A stretch of DNA of 10,943 bases, taken from Syntrophaceae bacterium UBA2208. GTDB taxonomy: Bacteria; Desulfobacterota; BSN033; UBA1163. Shown here one piece after another: positions 1 through 7,206 of the stretch. The stretch is taken from assembly GCA_002327885.1 (NCBI GenBank), contig DCUS01000056.1:1-10943 (forward strand), given 5' to 3'. The translations under genes were made by a program, and so were the position numbers. Within the stretch, counting starts at the first letter, position 1. The number at the start of each line of letters is the position of its first letter. Under the pieces are notes generated by a model. That model made no database searches. It was not told the DNA's origin and worked only from the letters and a program-made list of their open reading frames with translations.

Positions 1-1068
1 GAAGAGATTGACGCAGCCATCGCACGCGTGATGGAAAGCGGAAGGTATATCCTCGGGCAGGAGGTGGCCGCCTTTGAGCAGGAATTTGCCGCTTATATTG
101 GCGCTCGGTACGGGATTGGCGTCGGCAGCGGCACAGAGGCGTTGCATATTGCTTTAAAAGCTTGCGGAATTCAGCCAGGCGACGAAGTCATTACCGTCTC
201 GCATACCGCTGTGGCCACGGTGGCTGCAATCCAACTGTGCGGTGCGCGACCGGTCCTGGTTGACATCGATCCGCAAACCCTGGTCATCGATGCGAATCGG
301 ATTGAACGCGCAATCACATCGCGGACCAAGGTGATCCTCCCGGTTCATCTTTATGGAAACGTGGCGGATATGCAGACCATCCGATCCATCGCAGAGCGCC
401 ATGGATTGCGTATTGTCGAGGATTGTGCTCAATCTCATGGGGCCACATACAACGGGAAGAAAAGCGGTGCTTGGGGAAGCGTGGCCGCCTTCAGTTTTTA
501 CCCGACGAAGAATCTGGGTGCCTTTGGTGACGCCGGGATGGTGGTGACCAATGACCCGGAGTTCAGCGACCGGATCCGATTGCTACGCGAGTATGGCTGG
601 CGCCGGCGTTACGTCAGTGAGATTCCAGGGTTGAACTCTCGCCTGGATGAATTACAAGCAGCCATTCTAAGGGTCAAATTGAAACACCTGGAACAATGGA
701 ATGAGGAGAGGAGGAAAAAGGCAGAGATCTATACGGAGAGGCTTGCTCCCTTAGGAATCATTTGCCCTTCGGAGGGGTTAGGGGTGAAGCATGTTTATCA
801 CCTCTATGTCATCCGGACAAAAGAAAGGGATGCCCTGCAGGGATTCTTGAAAAAGAAAGGGATTCAAACACTCATCCACTATCCTGTCCCCATCCATCTT
901 CAAGAGGCTTACAAAGATTTAGGGTATCGTCAAGGTGACCTTCCCGTGACAGAACAGTATTCCTTGGAGATTTTATCGCTTCCCCTTTTTCCAGGGATAA
1001 GGGAGTCAGAAATGGAAGAGGTGATTCAGAGCATCCGGTCCTTTATGAAAAACGAACGTATCAAATGA
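1..1068 (+). CDS. DegT/DnrJ/EryC1-family sugar aminotransferase (5' end missing)
   Basis: This is a PLP-dependent aminotransferase of the kind that converts a keto nucleotide sugar to an amino sugar in the cytoplasm. The frame is open from base 1, so the true start is upstream; perhaps 20-25 residues are missing. Visible family motifs are GRYILGQEV near the start, GSGTEALH (cofactor phosphate region), PGDEVITVSHTAVAT, EDCAQSHGA and FSFYPTKNLGAFGD, whose lysine (bases 508-510) should form the PLP Schiff base. LNSRLDELQAAIL and HYPVPIHLQ follow, as usual. The stop overlaps the next start as ATGA. GC falls from about 57% (1-660) to about 47% (661-1020), with arginine codons moving from CGN towards AGG. 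Family call is firm. The substrate is open; a UDP- or dTDP-3-keto sugar is plausible because a WlbA-like dehydrogenase lies at the other end of the window. Confidence 0.93.
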   Translation, partial: EEIDAAIARVMESGRYILGQEVAAFEQEFAAYIGARYGIGVGSGTEALHIALKACGIQPGDEVITVSHTAVATVAAIQLCGARPVLVDIDPQTLVIDANRIERAITSRTKVILPVHLYGNVADMQTIRSIAERHGLRIVEDCAQSHGATYNGKKSGAWGSVAAFSFYPTKNLGAFGDAGMVVTNDPEFSDRIRLLREYGWRRRYVSEIPGLNSRLDELQAAILRVKLKHLEQWNEERRKKAEIYTERLAPLGIICPSEGLGVKHVYHLYVIRTKERDALQGFLKKKGIQTLIHYPVPIHLQEAYKDLGYRQGDLPVTEQYSLEILSLPLFPGIRESEMEEVIQSIRSFMKNERIK

Positions 1069-2468
1069 TAGCGAATAAAACAAATATCCTCCCTGAGTTG
1101 TCTTCCCCCTTATCCCCTCCCTCTTCCCTCAGGGACTCTGTTGTAATGTCATTGCGAGGGAGTAAAACGACAGAAGCAATCTTACAAGACATTGAAAGTC
1201 AAGAGATTGCCGCGCTCTCTTCGGTCGCTCGCCATGGCAAAAAGGGAATTAAGACACAATCCCTCGGGGAAGAGGGGAAGGATGAGGGACGGAAAAAGAT
1301 AAGATTGGCGATCGGCCTTCTGGACTTCTCGAAGAAGAAAGGGGGAGCCGAGAGATATCTGGTTGACTTATGCACCCGAATGGCGGCGGAAGGTTATGAG
1401 GTTCATGTGTATGCGGAGCATCGAGACGAAGAGGACCCCCACATCTGTTTCCATCCCATCAAAGCGATTCCGTTTCCCAAAAGCCTTCGGCTCCTCTCGT
1501 TTGCGATCAGGGCGACGAAGGAAATAGAGACTGGAAAATATGATATTACCTTCGGAGTGGGAAATACACTGGAGGCGGATATTCTTCAACCTCATGGGGG
1601 AGTTCATTGGGCATGGTTTTGGCGGAGCCTAAGGATATACAATCATGCGGCTCTGTGGGCGATAAAATTTTTAGGAAGGATCTTCAGCTTGAAGCAATGG
1701 GCAAGCGGATGGATTCAGGACGCCCCTTATAAAGGGGGAAACTTTTCTAAAATTATTGCCATTTCCGATATGGTGAAACGAGATCTCATGCATTGGTATC
1801 CGATTCCCGAAGAAAGAATCGCTGTCGTGTACAATGGGGTCGATATCGAAAACTTCCATCCCCGAAATCGTCAATACCGGGAAGAGATCAGAAGACGGCA
1901 TGGTATCGGGAAAGAGGAGTGGGTCCTTCTTTTCGTCTCGAACAACTTTCGGATGAAGGGACTTAGTTTTCTGATGAAGGCATTGGCCGACATTAAAAAA
2001 AGGGGATCTCCTCCTTTCAAACTTCTTATCTTAGGAAGAGACCGTCAAGCGACCTATCTGCGCTTAGCCAGGGAGATCGGAATATCGAAAGAAGTGGTTT
2101 TTGCGGGGTCGACGAATGAACCGGAAAAATATTATGGGGCCTCGGACCTTCTCATCCACCCCACTTTTTATGATGCCTGCTCGCTCACGGTGTTGGAAGC
2201 CCTGGCCAGTGGACTTCCGGTGATTACCACTCACTCCAACGGGGCAAGCGGGATCATCACCCAGGGCCAGGAGGGTTTTATCATTTCTGACCCTCGAGAT
2301 ATTCAGACCCTCGTGGATAAGATCACCTTCTTCTTAGATGGCGAGAAAGCCCGGAAAGTTTCAAATGCGGCTCGCCATTTAGCGGAATCCCACTCTCTGG
2401 AACGGAACTGGAGGGAAGTAAAAAGTATTTTTGAAAATCATCTCTCCGGAGGAATGGCCAAAGAATGA
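1065..2468 (+). CDS. GT4-family glycosyltransferase, WaaG-like, with a palindrome-derived N-terminal extension
   Basis: A GT-B glycosyltransferase that should transfer a sugar from a nucleotide donor on the cytoplasmic membrane face. Recognisable glycosyltransferase sequence begins only near residue 79 (IRLAIGLLDFSKKKGGAER), with the GGAER loop at 93-97. IIAISDMVKRDL and VVYNGVDIENFHP follow, then a Rossmann donor domain with FVSNNFRMKGL and ASDLLIHPTFYDACSLTVLEALASG cut here into two motifs: ASDLLIHP and DACSLTVLEALASGLPV. D370 and E378 fit the EX7E motif with Asp first. This arrangement resembles the LPS-core glucosyltransferase WaaG. Without the first ~78 residues it would be about 390 residues, normal for the family. 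The ATG at 1065 lies in an ATGA overlap, like two other junctions here, which favours it. A TTG at 1305 (residue 81) is the main alternative. Acceptor and donor are unknown. Confidence 0.9.
   Translation: MIANKTNILPELSSPLSPPSSLRDSVVMSLRGSKTTEAILQDIESQEIAALSSVARHGKKGIKTQSLGEEGKDEGRKKIRLAIGLLDFSKKKGGAERYLVDLCTRMAAEGYEVHVYAEHRDEEDPHICFHPIKAIPFPKSLRLLSFAIRATKEIETGKYDITFGVGNTLEADILQPHGGVHWAWFWRSLRIYNHAALWAIKFLGRIFSLKQWASGWIQDAPYKGGNFSKIIAISDMVKRDLMHWYPIPEERIAVVYNGVDIENFHPRNRQYREEIRRRHGIGKEEWVLLFVSNNFRMKGLSFLMKALADIKKRGSPPFKLLILGRDRQATYLRLAREIGISKEVVFAGSTNEPEKYYGASDLLIHPTFYDACSLTVLEALASGLPVITTHSNGASGIITQGQEGFIISDPRDIQTLVDKITFFLDGEKARKVSNAARHLAESHSLERNWREVKSIFENHLSGGMAKE
1107..1288 (+). repeat. 182-bp nested imperfect palindrome inside a coding frame
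   Basis: Two nested inverted repeats share nearly one centre. The outer arms, 1107-1142 and 1253-1288, pair at 27 of 36 positions and are pyrimidine-rich on the left and purine-rich on the right. The inner arms, 1147-1182 and 1204-1239, pair at 24 of 36 positions without gaps, including a perfect 7-base block next to the 21-base loop (GCAATCT with AGATTGC). The inner left arm begins TGTCATTGCGAGG, which I recall as the typical edge of dispersed palindromic repeats common in bacterial genomes; this recollection was not checked by search. The whole element is read without a stop as residues 15-75 of the glycosyltransferase reading frame. It may be a non-autonomous, MITE-like or REP-like element. 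Confidence 0.75.
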
Positions 2469-3040
2469 AAAAGAAGCGTTTCTGGTATCCGGTGGCCAAT
2501 ATCAAAAATCGGTTCCTTTTCGGCGGTTATGGGAAGGATGTTTATATTGAGCCCGGAGTCGTGATCAACCGGCCACGGTTCGTCCAGGTGGGGAATTATG
2601 TGAGGATTAAAAGGAATAGCAGTATTAACCTTCACCCGAATGATAAGAGATCAAAGGAAATCCTCCTCTTCATCGGAGACCACGTCATTATTTCGGAGAG
2701 TTGTTTTATCAGTGCCTGTAACCGGATTGTTATTGAAGAGAACGTGGGAATCTCACCCAATGTGATGATCATTGACAACTCGCGAAAACCCGGGGATGTG
2801 ATTCGCCCCAGTAAAGAGCAGAAGATAGAAGTCGGGAGCGTCCATATTGGAGCGGATTCTTGGATAGCCTATGGAGCCTGCGTCTTACCCAATGTAACGA
2901 TCGGAAGACATTGCATCATCGGCGCCCTCTCGGTGGTGAACCGAGATATCCCGCCTTATTCCGTTGCCGTTGGTTCTCCGGCGAAGGTGGTGAAACGATA
3001 CGATTTTGACCGGAAAGAATGGGTGAAGCTCGATGGATGA
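2465..3040 (+). CDS. Left-handed beta-helix (hexapeptide-repeat) acyltransferase
   Basis: A 191-residue protein of the LbH acetyltransferase superfamily, which usually transfers acetyl from acetyl-CoA to a sugar hydroxyl or amino group. Hexapeptide turns run from about residue 25 to 165 (VYIEPGVVI, VQVGNYVRI, IVIEENVGI, VHIGADSWIAYGACVLPNVTIG), and it ends with the family's PPYSVAVGSPAKVVKRY. An insertion around 55-68 interrupts the coils. The odd point is residues 101-107, MIIDNSR: here the galactoside/maltose-acetyltransferase-type enzymes normally carry the catalytic histidine in a DH.H-like motif, and none is present. The gene overlaps the preceding stop as ATGA and its end overlaps the next gene by 8 bases, so it is translationally embedded in the cluster. 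A serine-acetyltransferase-like or sialic-acid-type acyltransferase is less likely. The substrate is unknown. Confidence 0.88.
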   Translation: MKKKRFWYPVANIKNRFLFGGYGKDVYIEPGVVINRPRFVQVGNYVRIKRNSSINLHPNDKRSKEILLFIGDHVIISESCFISACNRIVIEENVGISPNVMIIDNSRKPGDVIRPSKEQKIEVGSVHIGADSWIAYGACVLPNVTIGRHCIIGALSVVNRDIPPYSVAVGSPAKVVKRYDFDRKEWVKLDG

Positions 3041-3677
3041 AAAAATATCATGGAGCCATCTCTTCGAATTCCGGAATCAGATTCACCGTGCCTATCCGGA
3101 GATCTGGGATCTGAAGATCCTGCGCAAGAGATTTCCCCTGATGCTTAAGACGATACAGGACGGTGAGAAGATTCTGGACATCGGAGCATCGAACCGTAAT
3201 CTTGAGGAGCGGTTAAAGCGCCATTTTCCAAGATTGATATATAAAAGTATGGATATTGACCGGGAACAGTTTCACGATTTTTATAGCTTAGGGGAGATTC
3301 AAGAATCCTTTAACGCCATTTTTCTGTTCGAGGTCATCGAGCATCTTAGCCTCGACGAAGGGGTCCATCTCCTGAAGAGGGTTTATGATCTTCTTGATCA
3401 AGAGGGACGGTTGATTCTGACCACTCCGAACATCTTCAACCCGAGCCGGTTTTGGAGGGATGCGACACATCAGGTGGCCTATTGTTATGATGAACTGGGA
3501 GGCCTTCTCCTTGCTCAGGGCTTTCAGATCAAGGCGATGTATCGAACCTATAGCGATGCTTACCACCGCTATCTCTTCCGGCTTTATGTGATGGCCCCTC
3601 TTCACCGATATCTGGGCATCGACTTTGCCAAATCCATTTTGGTGGTGGCCGAGAAAAAGATCACTCAGGCAGAATGA
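3033..3677 (+). CDS. Class I SAM-dependent methyltransferase
   Basis: A 214-residue Methyltransf_11/23-like enzyme. Motif I is ILDIGASNRNLEERL (residues 47-61), slightly degenerate because the usual GxGxG is GAS. An acidic residue at the end of the second strand, SMDID (72-76), would bind the SAM ribose. The family's post-motif FEVIEHL is at 99-105, and GRLILTTPN (125-133) is the typical core strand 5 region. An HQVAYCYDELGGLLLAQGF block suggests an acceptor-binding cap. It ends with the characteristic SILVVAEK strand. There is no transmembrane segment or zinc ribbon, so it is cytoplasmic and probably methylates a sugar or lipid-linked glycan intermediate. It starts 8 bases inside the upstream acyltransferase gene and overlaps the next gene by ATGA, implying tight co-expression. 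Substrate and methylated atom cannot be read from the sequence. Confidence 0.85.
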   Translation: MDEKISWSHLFEFRNQIHRAYPEIWDLKILRKRFPLMLKTIQDGEKILDIGASNRNLEERLKRHFPRLIYKSMDIDREQFHDFYSLGEIQESFNAIFLFEVIEHLSLDEGVHLLKRVYDLLDQEGRLILTTPNIFNPSRFWRDATHQVAYCYDELGGLLLAQGFQIKAMYRTYSDAYHRYLFRLYVMAPLHRYLGIDFAKSILVVAEKKITQAE

Positions 3678-4672
3678 AAATCATTTTCCTCACTCACTTC
3701 AGTGACCAGGGACATCGATTTCGGGTGGAGCAATATTTTCCCTATCTCATCGCCCACCAGGTGGAACCGAAGTGGCAACCTTTCTCCGGTTCATGGAAGA
3801 AAAAACTTCTTCTTTATCGCCAGCTTCCTTTTTTTGATGTGATCTGCATTCAGAGAAGATTATTGCCCCCCATCGAATTTTATTGGATCCGAAAGAAATC
3901 TCAAAAGATTCTCTTCGATCTTGATGACGCCATCATGTACCGGTCTTCCAGTTCCCCTTCTCCCCATTCTTTTTCGAGGGGGCTGAAATTCAGATGGATG
4001 GTGAAAGGAAGCGATGCGGTGACCGTAGGAAATCAGTTTTTAAAAAACGAGGTCCTTAAGGTGGACCGGGCAAAGCAGGTCTTTGTCATCCCGACCTCCA
4101 TCGATACGAGCGTTTACCCGAAAAAAAAGAGTTTCTCTGACCCGCCGGAGATCATTTTAGGTTGGATCGGGACCAGAGGAAATTTGAAGTACCTTAAACG
4201 TTTGGACCCTGTCTTCGAGACCCTCCGGCAGAGGTTCCCACAGGTTAAATTAAAGATTGTCAGCGATGATTTCTATGACTCCTCCGGCCTCCCTCTTGTA
4301 AAAAAGATCTGGAAGTTGGAGGACGAGAACGAAGACTTGGTCTCTTTTGACATCGGTCTTATGCCCCTCAGCGATGACCTCTGGTCAAGGGGGAAATGTG
4401 GATTGAAGATTATTCAATATCTTAGCGTGGGAGTGCCGGTCGTCTGTACCCCTGTGGGGATCAACTCAGATATCGTCAAAAACGGGGAAAATGGTTTTTT
4501 GGCCGCCAATGATCAAGAATGGGTGAACCGTTTATCCACCCTGATCCAAAATCCGGAACTCAGATATCGGATGGGATTAAAAGGGATCGAGAAGGTCGAG
4601 AAGGAATATTCGTTGAAAGTCACCTCTGAGAAGTTTTACCAAGTTCTTCAATGCCTAACGCAAGAAGAATGA
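3674..4672 (+). CDS. GT-B (GT4-like) glycosyltransferase, DLDDA-motif type, paralogue 1
   Basis: A 332-residue putative glycosyltransferase. The N-terminal half opens with MKIIFLTHFSDQGHRFRVEQY, a Rossmann strand followed by an RxRVxQY helix, then KILFDLDDAIMYR (79-90) and VIPTSIDTSVYP (138-149), the usual linker. The C-terminal donor domain has LGWIGTRGN (162-170) and FDIGLMPL (225-232), followed by GKCGLKIIQY (240-249) and VGVPVVCTPVG. The last segment aligns with the GT4 EX7E region, but the second Glu is Gln (Q248) and the first is Gly. The lysine in GLK is conserved with relatives that bind donor through a K-x-x-E/Q pattern. The gene begins in an ATGA overlap with the methyltransferase. 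It is clearly homologous to the next gene; 35 of 40 residues match from FDIGLMP onward. Donor and acceptor are unknown. Confidence 0.87.
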   Translation: MKIIFLTHFSDQGHRFRVEQYFPYLIAHQVEPKWQPFSGSWKKKLLLYRQLPFFDVICIQRRLLPPIEFYWIRKKSQKILFDLDDAIMYRSSSSPSPHSFSRGLKFRWMVKGSDAVTVGNQFLKNEVLKVDRAKQVFVIPTSIDTSVYPKKKSFSDPPEIILGWIGTRGNLKYLKRLDPVFETLRQRFPQVKLKIVSDDFYDSSGLPLVKKIWKLEDENEDLVSFDIGLMPLSDDLWSRGKCGLKIIQYLSVGVPVVCTPVGINSDIVKNGENGFLAANDQEWVNRLSTLIQNPELRYRMGLKGIEKVEKEYSLKVTSEKFYQVLQCLTQEE

Positions 4673-4712
4673 TGGAATATTGGAATCATGGGAAAAGAAA
4701 TGTTTCAAGTTC

Positions 4713-4720
4713 AGGGAAGG
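4713..4720 (+). promoter_or_regulatory. Ribosome binding site deciding the second paralogue's start
   Basis: AGGGAAGG lies four bases before the ATG at 4725. A TTG at 4680 would add 15 residues (beginning MESWEKK) that have no counterpart in the paralogue, whose first residues MKIIFL align directly with MKVLFL from 4725. The ATG is therefore preferred. Confidence 0.7.
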
Positions 4721-4724
4721 TAAG

Positions 4725-5720
4725 ATGAAAGTTCTTTTTCTGATTCAGGGGTGGGAGGTAGCCGCCAGTCGCTATCGCGTGCTTCAATATCTCCCCTATT
4801 TGGAGTCGAAAGGAGTCAAGACCACGGTCAGCCTTTACCCGAGGAGCCTGAAAGAAAATTTTCATTTCTTCAACGAGCTCCCCCGGTACGATATCGTTTT
4901 CCTTCAGAGGAGAAGATTCAATCAACCCCGCCTCGGGCTGTTGAGAAAAAGGGCAAAAAAGATTGTCTATGATCTGGATGATGCGGTGATGTATCGAAAC
5001 TCAAAGGCCAACGATCCCATCTCTTCAACTCGAAGGAAACGTTTCGTACAGATGATAAAAAACTGTGATTTTGTCATCGCCGGAAATGAATTTTTAAAGA
5101 GCGAGGTGTTTCCATTTAATCCAAAGGTTGAGGTGATTCCTACGGCGATTGATCAGGAAAGATATCATTTAAAGACCTATTCCTCCCGGAAGAAGGAGGT
5201 TACCCTCGGATGGATCGGAGATCATGGCTCCATTCATTATTTAGAAAAAATGAGGCCCCTCTTCGAGAGGATAGGGAAAAAATATCCCCGGGTGGAATTG
5301 AAAATCGTCTGTGATACGTTTTTCGATTGTGATTCGATGAAGGTGATCAAGAAGAATTGGAACTCGGAGGAAGAGGTGGTCGACCTCCAGGGATTTGATA
5401 TCGGGCTGATGCCTCTTGTCGATGATCCATGGTCTTGGGGAAAATGTGGCCTTAAGATTATTCAATACCAGGGGGTAGGGGTTCCTGTGGTTTGCACCCC
5501 GGTAGGGATCAATCGGGACCTCGTTGAGGACAACATCAACGGGTATTATGCAAGAACGCCTGAGGAATGGGAGGGAAAGCTGTCCCTTCTCATTGAGACC
5601 CCAGCGTTGCGTGAACGGATGGGTCGGGAGGGGAGAAGGAGGGTTTTGGAAAACTACACCATTCAGTCCTGCGCCCCGCGTTTCTTCTCAATCCTGGACC
5701 GCATGGCGAAAGGAGGGTAA
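4725..5720 (+). CDS. GT-B (GT4-like) glycosyltransferase, DLDDA-motif type, paralogue 2
   Basis: A 331-residue enzyme, the tandem paralogue of the preceding gene, with the same domain order: MKVLFLIQGWEVAASRYRV at the N-terminus, IVFLQRRR (57-64), KIVYDLDDAVMYR (79-91), VIPTAIDQERY (137-147), LGWIGDHGS (161-169), FDIGLMPLVDD (224-234) and GKCGLKIIQY (239-248). Q248 again replaces the glutamate expected in the GT4 EX7E motif. Differences concentrate in the N-terminal acceptor half and after residue 260, as expected for duplicates that keep one donor type but changed acceptor. The start is set by an AGGGAAGG site. The gene is not in direct ATGA overlap with its upstream neighbour, but a 19-codon open frame bridges the gap. 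It should add a sugar during repeat-unit assembly at the inner membrane. No donor can be assigned. Confidence 0.87.
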   Translation: MKVLFLIQGWEVAASRYRVLQYLPYLESKGVKTTVSLYPRSLKENFHFFNELPRYDIVFLQRRRFNQPRLGLLRKRAKKIVYDLDDAVMYRNSKANDPISSTRRKRFVQMIKNCDFVIAGNEFLKSEVFPFNPKVEVIPTAIDQERYHLKTYSSRKKEVTLGWIGDHGSIHYLEKMRPLFERIGKKYPRVELKIVCDTFFDCDSMKVIKKNWNSEEEVVDLQGFDIGLMPLVDDPWSWGKCGLKIIQYQGVGVPVVCTPVGINRDLVEDNINGYYARTPEEWEGKLSLLIETPALRERMGREGRRRVLENYTIQSCAPRFFSILDRMAKGG

Positions 5721-5726
5721 AAGGAG
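5721..5726 (+). promoter_or_regulatory. Strong Shine-Dalgarno of the MBOAT gene
   Basis: AAGGAG begins at the first base after the upstream gene's stop and lies five bases before the ATG at 5732. It is one of the stronger ribosome binding sites in the window and suggests the membrane protein is initiated independently rather than only by coupling. Confidence 0.65.
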
Positions 5727-5731
5727 TCCCC

Positions 5732-7195
5732 ATGCTTTTTAATTCATTTTCATTTTTAATTTTTTTCCCTACCGTGACGGCTCTCTATTTTTTGATTCCC
5801 CATCGGTATCGCTGGTTTTTCCTCCTGATGGCAAGTTGGGTTTTCTATATGGCCTTCCTTCCTGTCTATATTCTCATTCTTGGATTGACCATCGCCATCG
5901 ATTACTCGGCAGGGCTCTTGATTGAAAGAACGGAAGGAAAAAAGAAGAAGGTTTTTTTGATCCTGAGCATCGTTTCCACCTGTGGCGCCATCTTTGTCTT
6001 TAAATATTTCAATTTTTTTAATTCCAATCTTGCTCAAGCCGCCCATTTTCTCCATTGGAATTATCCGATTGAAAGTTTGTCCTTAATTTTACCCGTGGGC
6101 ATATCGTTTTATACCTTTCAGGGGATCAGTTATGTCATTGAAATTTATCGGGGACACCAGAAGGCTGAAACGCATATAGGAATCTTTGCTCTCTATATTT
6201 CGTTTTATCCGCAGCTGGTGGCCGGGCCAATCGAACGACCGGGAAATTTGCTTCCCCAATTTTATGAAAAGCATACTTATGATGACCAGAGGGTGATGGA
6301 TGGATTAAAATTGATGCTCTGGGGTTTTTTTAAGAAAGTCGTGGTCGCCGATAAATTGGCGATGGTCGTCGACCAGGTTTACCAGGATCCAACACAATTT
6401 ACCGGAATTCCACTCATGGCGGCGGCTCTCTTTTTCGGTATTCAAGTCTATTGCGATTTTTCCGGTTATTCCGATATTGCCATCGGCGCCGCCCAGGTGA
6501 TGGGTTTCCGTCTCATGGACAATTTCAACAGGCCCTTTCACTCCGCTTCGATGGCCGAATTCTGGAGGAGGTGGCATGTGTCACTGATGACCTGGTTTCG
6601 GGATTATGTCTATATCCCATTAGGAGGAAACCGGGTTGGGAAATGGAGATGGTATTTTAATATTTTCATCACCTTCACCTTGAGTGGGTTATGGCATGGG
6701 GCCCATTGGGGAATGATCTTCTGGGGGTCATTGAACGGATGCTATCTGATCTTTTCCGATTGGACAAAAAATGTTCGGAGGCATTGCGTGAAAGGAGTGG
6801 GCCTGAACCGATTTCCGGCCTTTCACAAAGGGTTGCAGATTGCTTTTACTTTCCTCCTTTTTTGTTTTACTCTGATCATCTTCAGATCAAAAACCCTTCC
6901 GGATGCTTTTTATGCGATCACCCATCTCGGAGCGGGATTGGGCAGCTCGGAGGGAATAAAAATGTCAATGGGCGCTCTCTATGATTTGAGCGTTGATCGT
7001 TACCAACTGATCTTTACGTTGCTATCGATTGGAATCATGGTGTTGATCGAGAGGATGGTGCCCCTCCGAAATATGAGGCAAATGTTTTCGAAAAGGTCGG
7101 TTTTGTGTCGATGGGCGATGTATTATTTGATCATTTTCTTTCTCATCTTTTTTGGAGAATATAACGATCAGGTGTTCATCTATTTTCAATTTTAA
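5732..7195 (+). CDS. MBOAT-family O-acyltransferase, AlgI-like
   Basis: A 487-residue polytopic membrane protein of the MBOAT family, closest in pattern to AlgI, which moves acetyl groups across the inner membrane for O-acetylation of exported polysaccharide. It opens MLFNSFSFLIFFPTVTALYF, typical of AlgI/PatA/DltB-like proteins, and has many hydrophobic helices. Family signatures are ISFYTFQGISYVIEIYRG, YPQLVAGPIERPGNLLPQF, FGIQVYCDFSGYSDIAIG, FWRRWHVSLMTWFRDYVY, IPLGGNR and LSGLWHGAHWGMIFWG. H322 of LWHGAHW is the presumed catalytic histidine and has the same number as the essential His of Pseudomonas AlgI; H325 follows. The length is near the family's usual ~470-520. The next gene, eleven bases on, encodes an SGNH-fold partner, as in AlgI/AlgJ-type systems. 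The family is certain. Acetyl as the acyl group and the glycan acceptor are inferred. Confidence 0.96.
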   Translation: MLFNSFSFLIFFPTVTALYFLIPHRYRWFFLLMASWVFYMAFLPVYILILGLTIAIDYSAGLLIERTEGKKKKVFLILSIVSTCGAIFVFKYFNFFNSNLAQAAHFLHWNYPIESLSLILPVGISFYTFQGISYVIEIYRGHQKAETHIGIFALYISFYPQLVAGPIERPGNLLPQFYEKHTYDDQRVMDGLKLMLWGFFKKVVVADKLAMVVDQVYQDPTQFTGIPLMAAALFFGIQVYCDFSGYSDIAIGAAQVMGFRLMDNFNRPFHSASMAEFWRRWHVSLMTWFRDYVYIPLGGNRVGKWRWYFNIFITFTLSGLWHGAHWGMIFWGSLNGCYLIFSDWTKNVRRHCVKGVGLNRFPAFHKGLQIAFTFLLFCFTLIIFRSKTLPDAFYAITHLGAGLGSSEGIKMSMGALYDLSVDRYQLIFTLLSIGIMVLIERMVPLRNMRQMFSKRSVLCRWAMYYLIIFFLIFFGEYNDQVFIYFQF

Positions 7196-7206
7196 AGGGG
7201 TGAGAG

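Noticed and set aside
4680..4724. Upstream TTG start for the second paralogous glycosyltransferase
   Set aside because: The extra 15 residues have no match in the paralogue, and the ATG at 4725 has a clear AGGGAAGG site.
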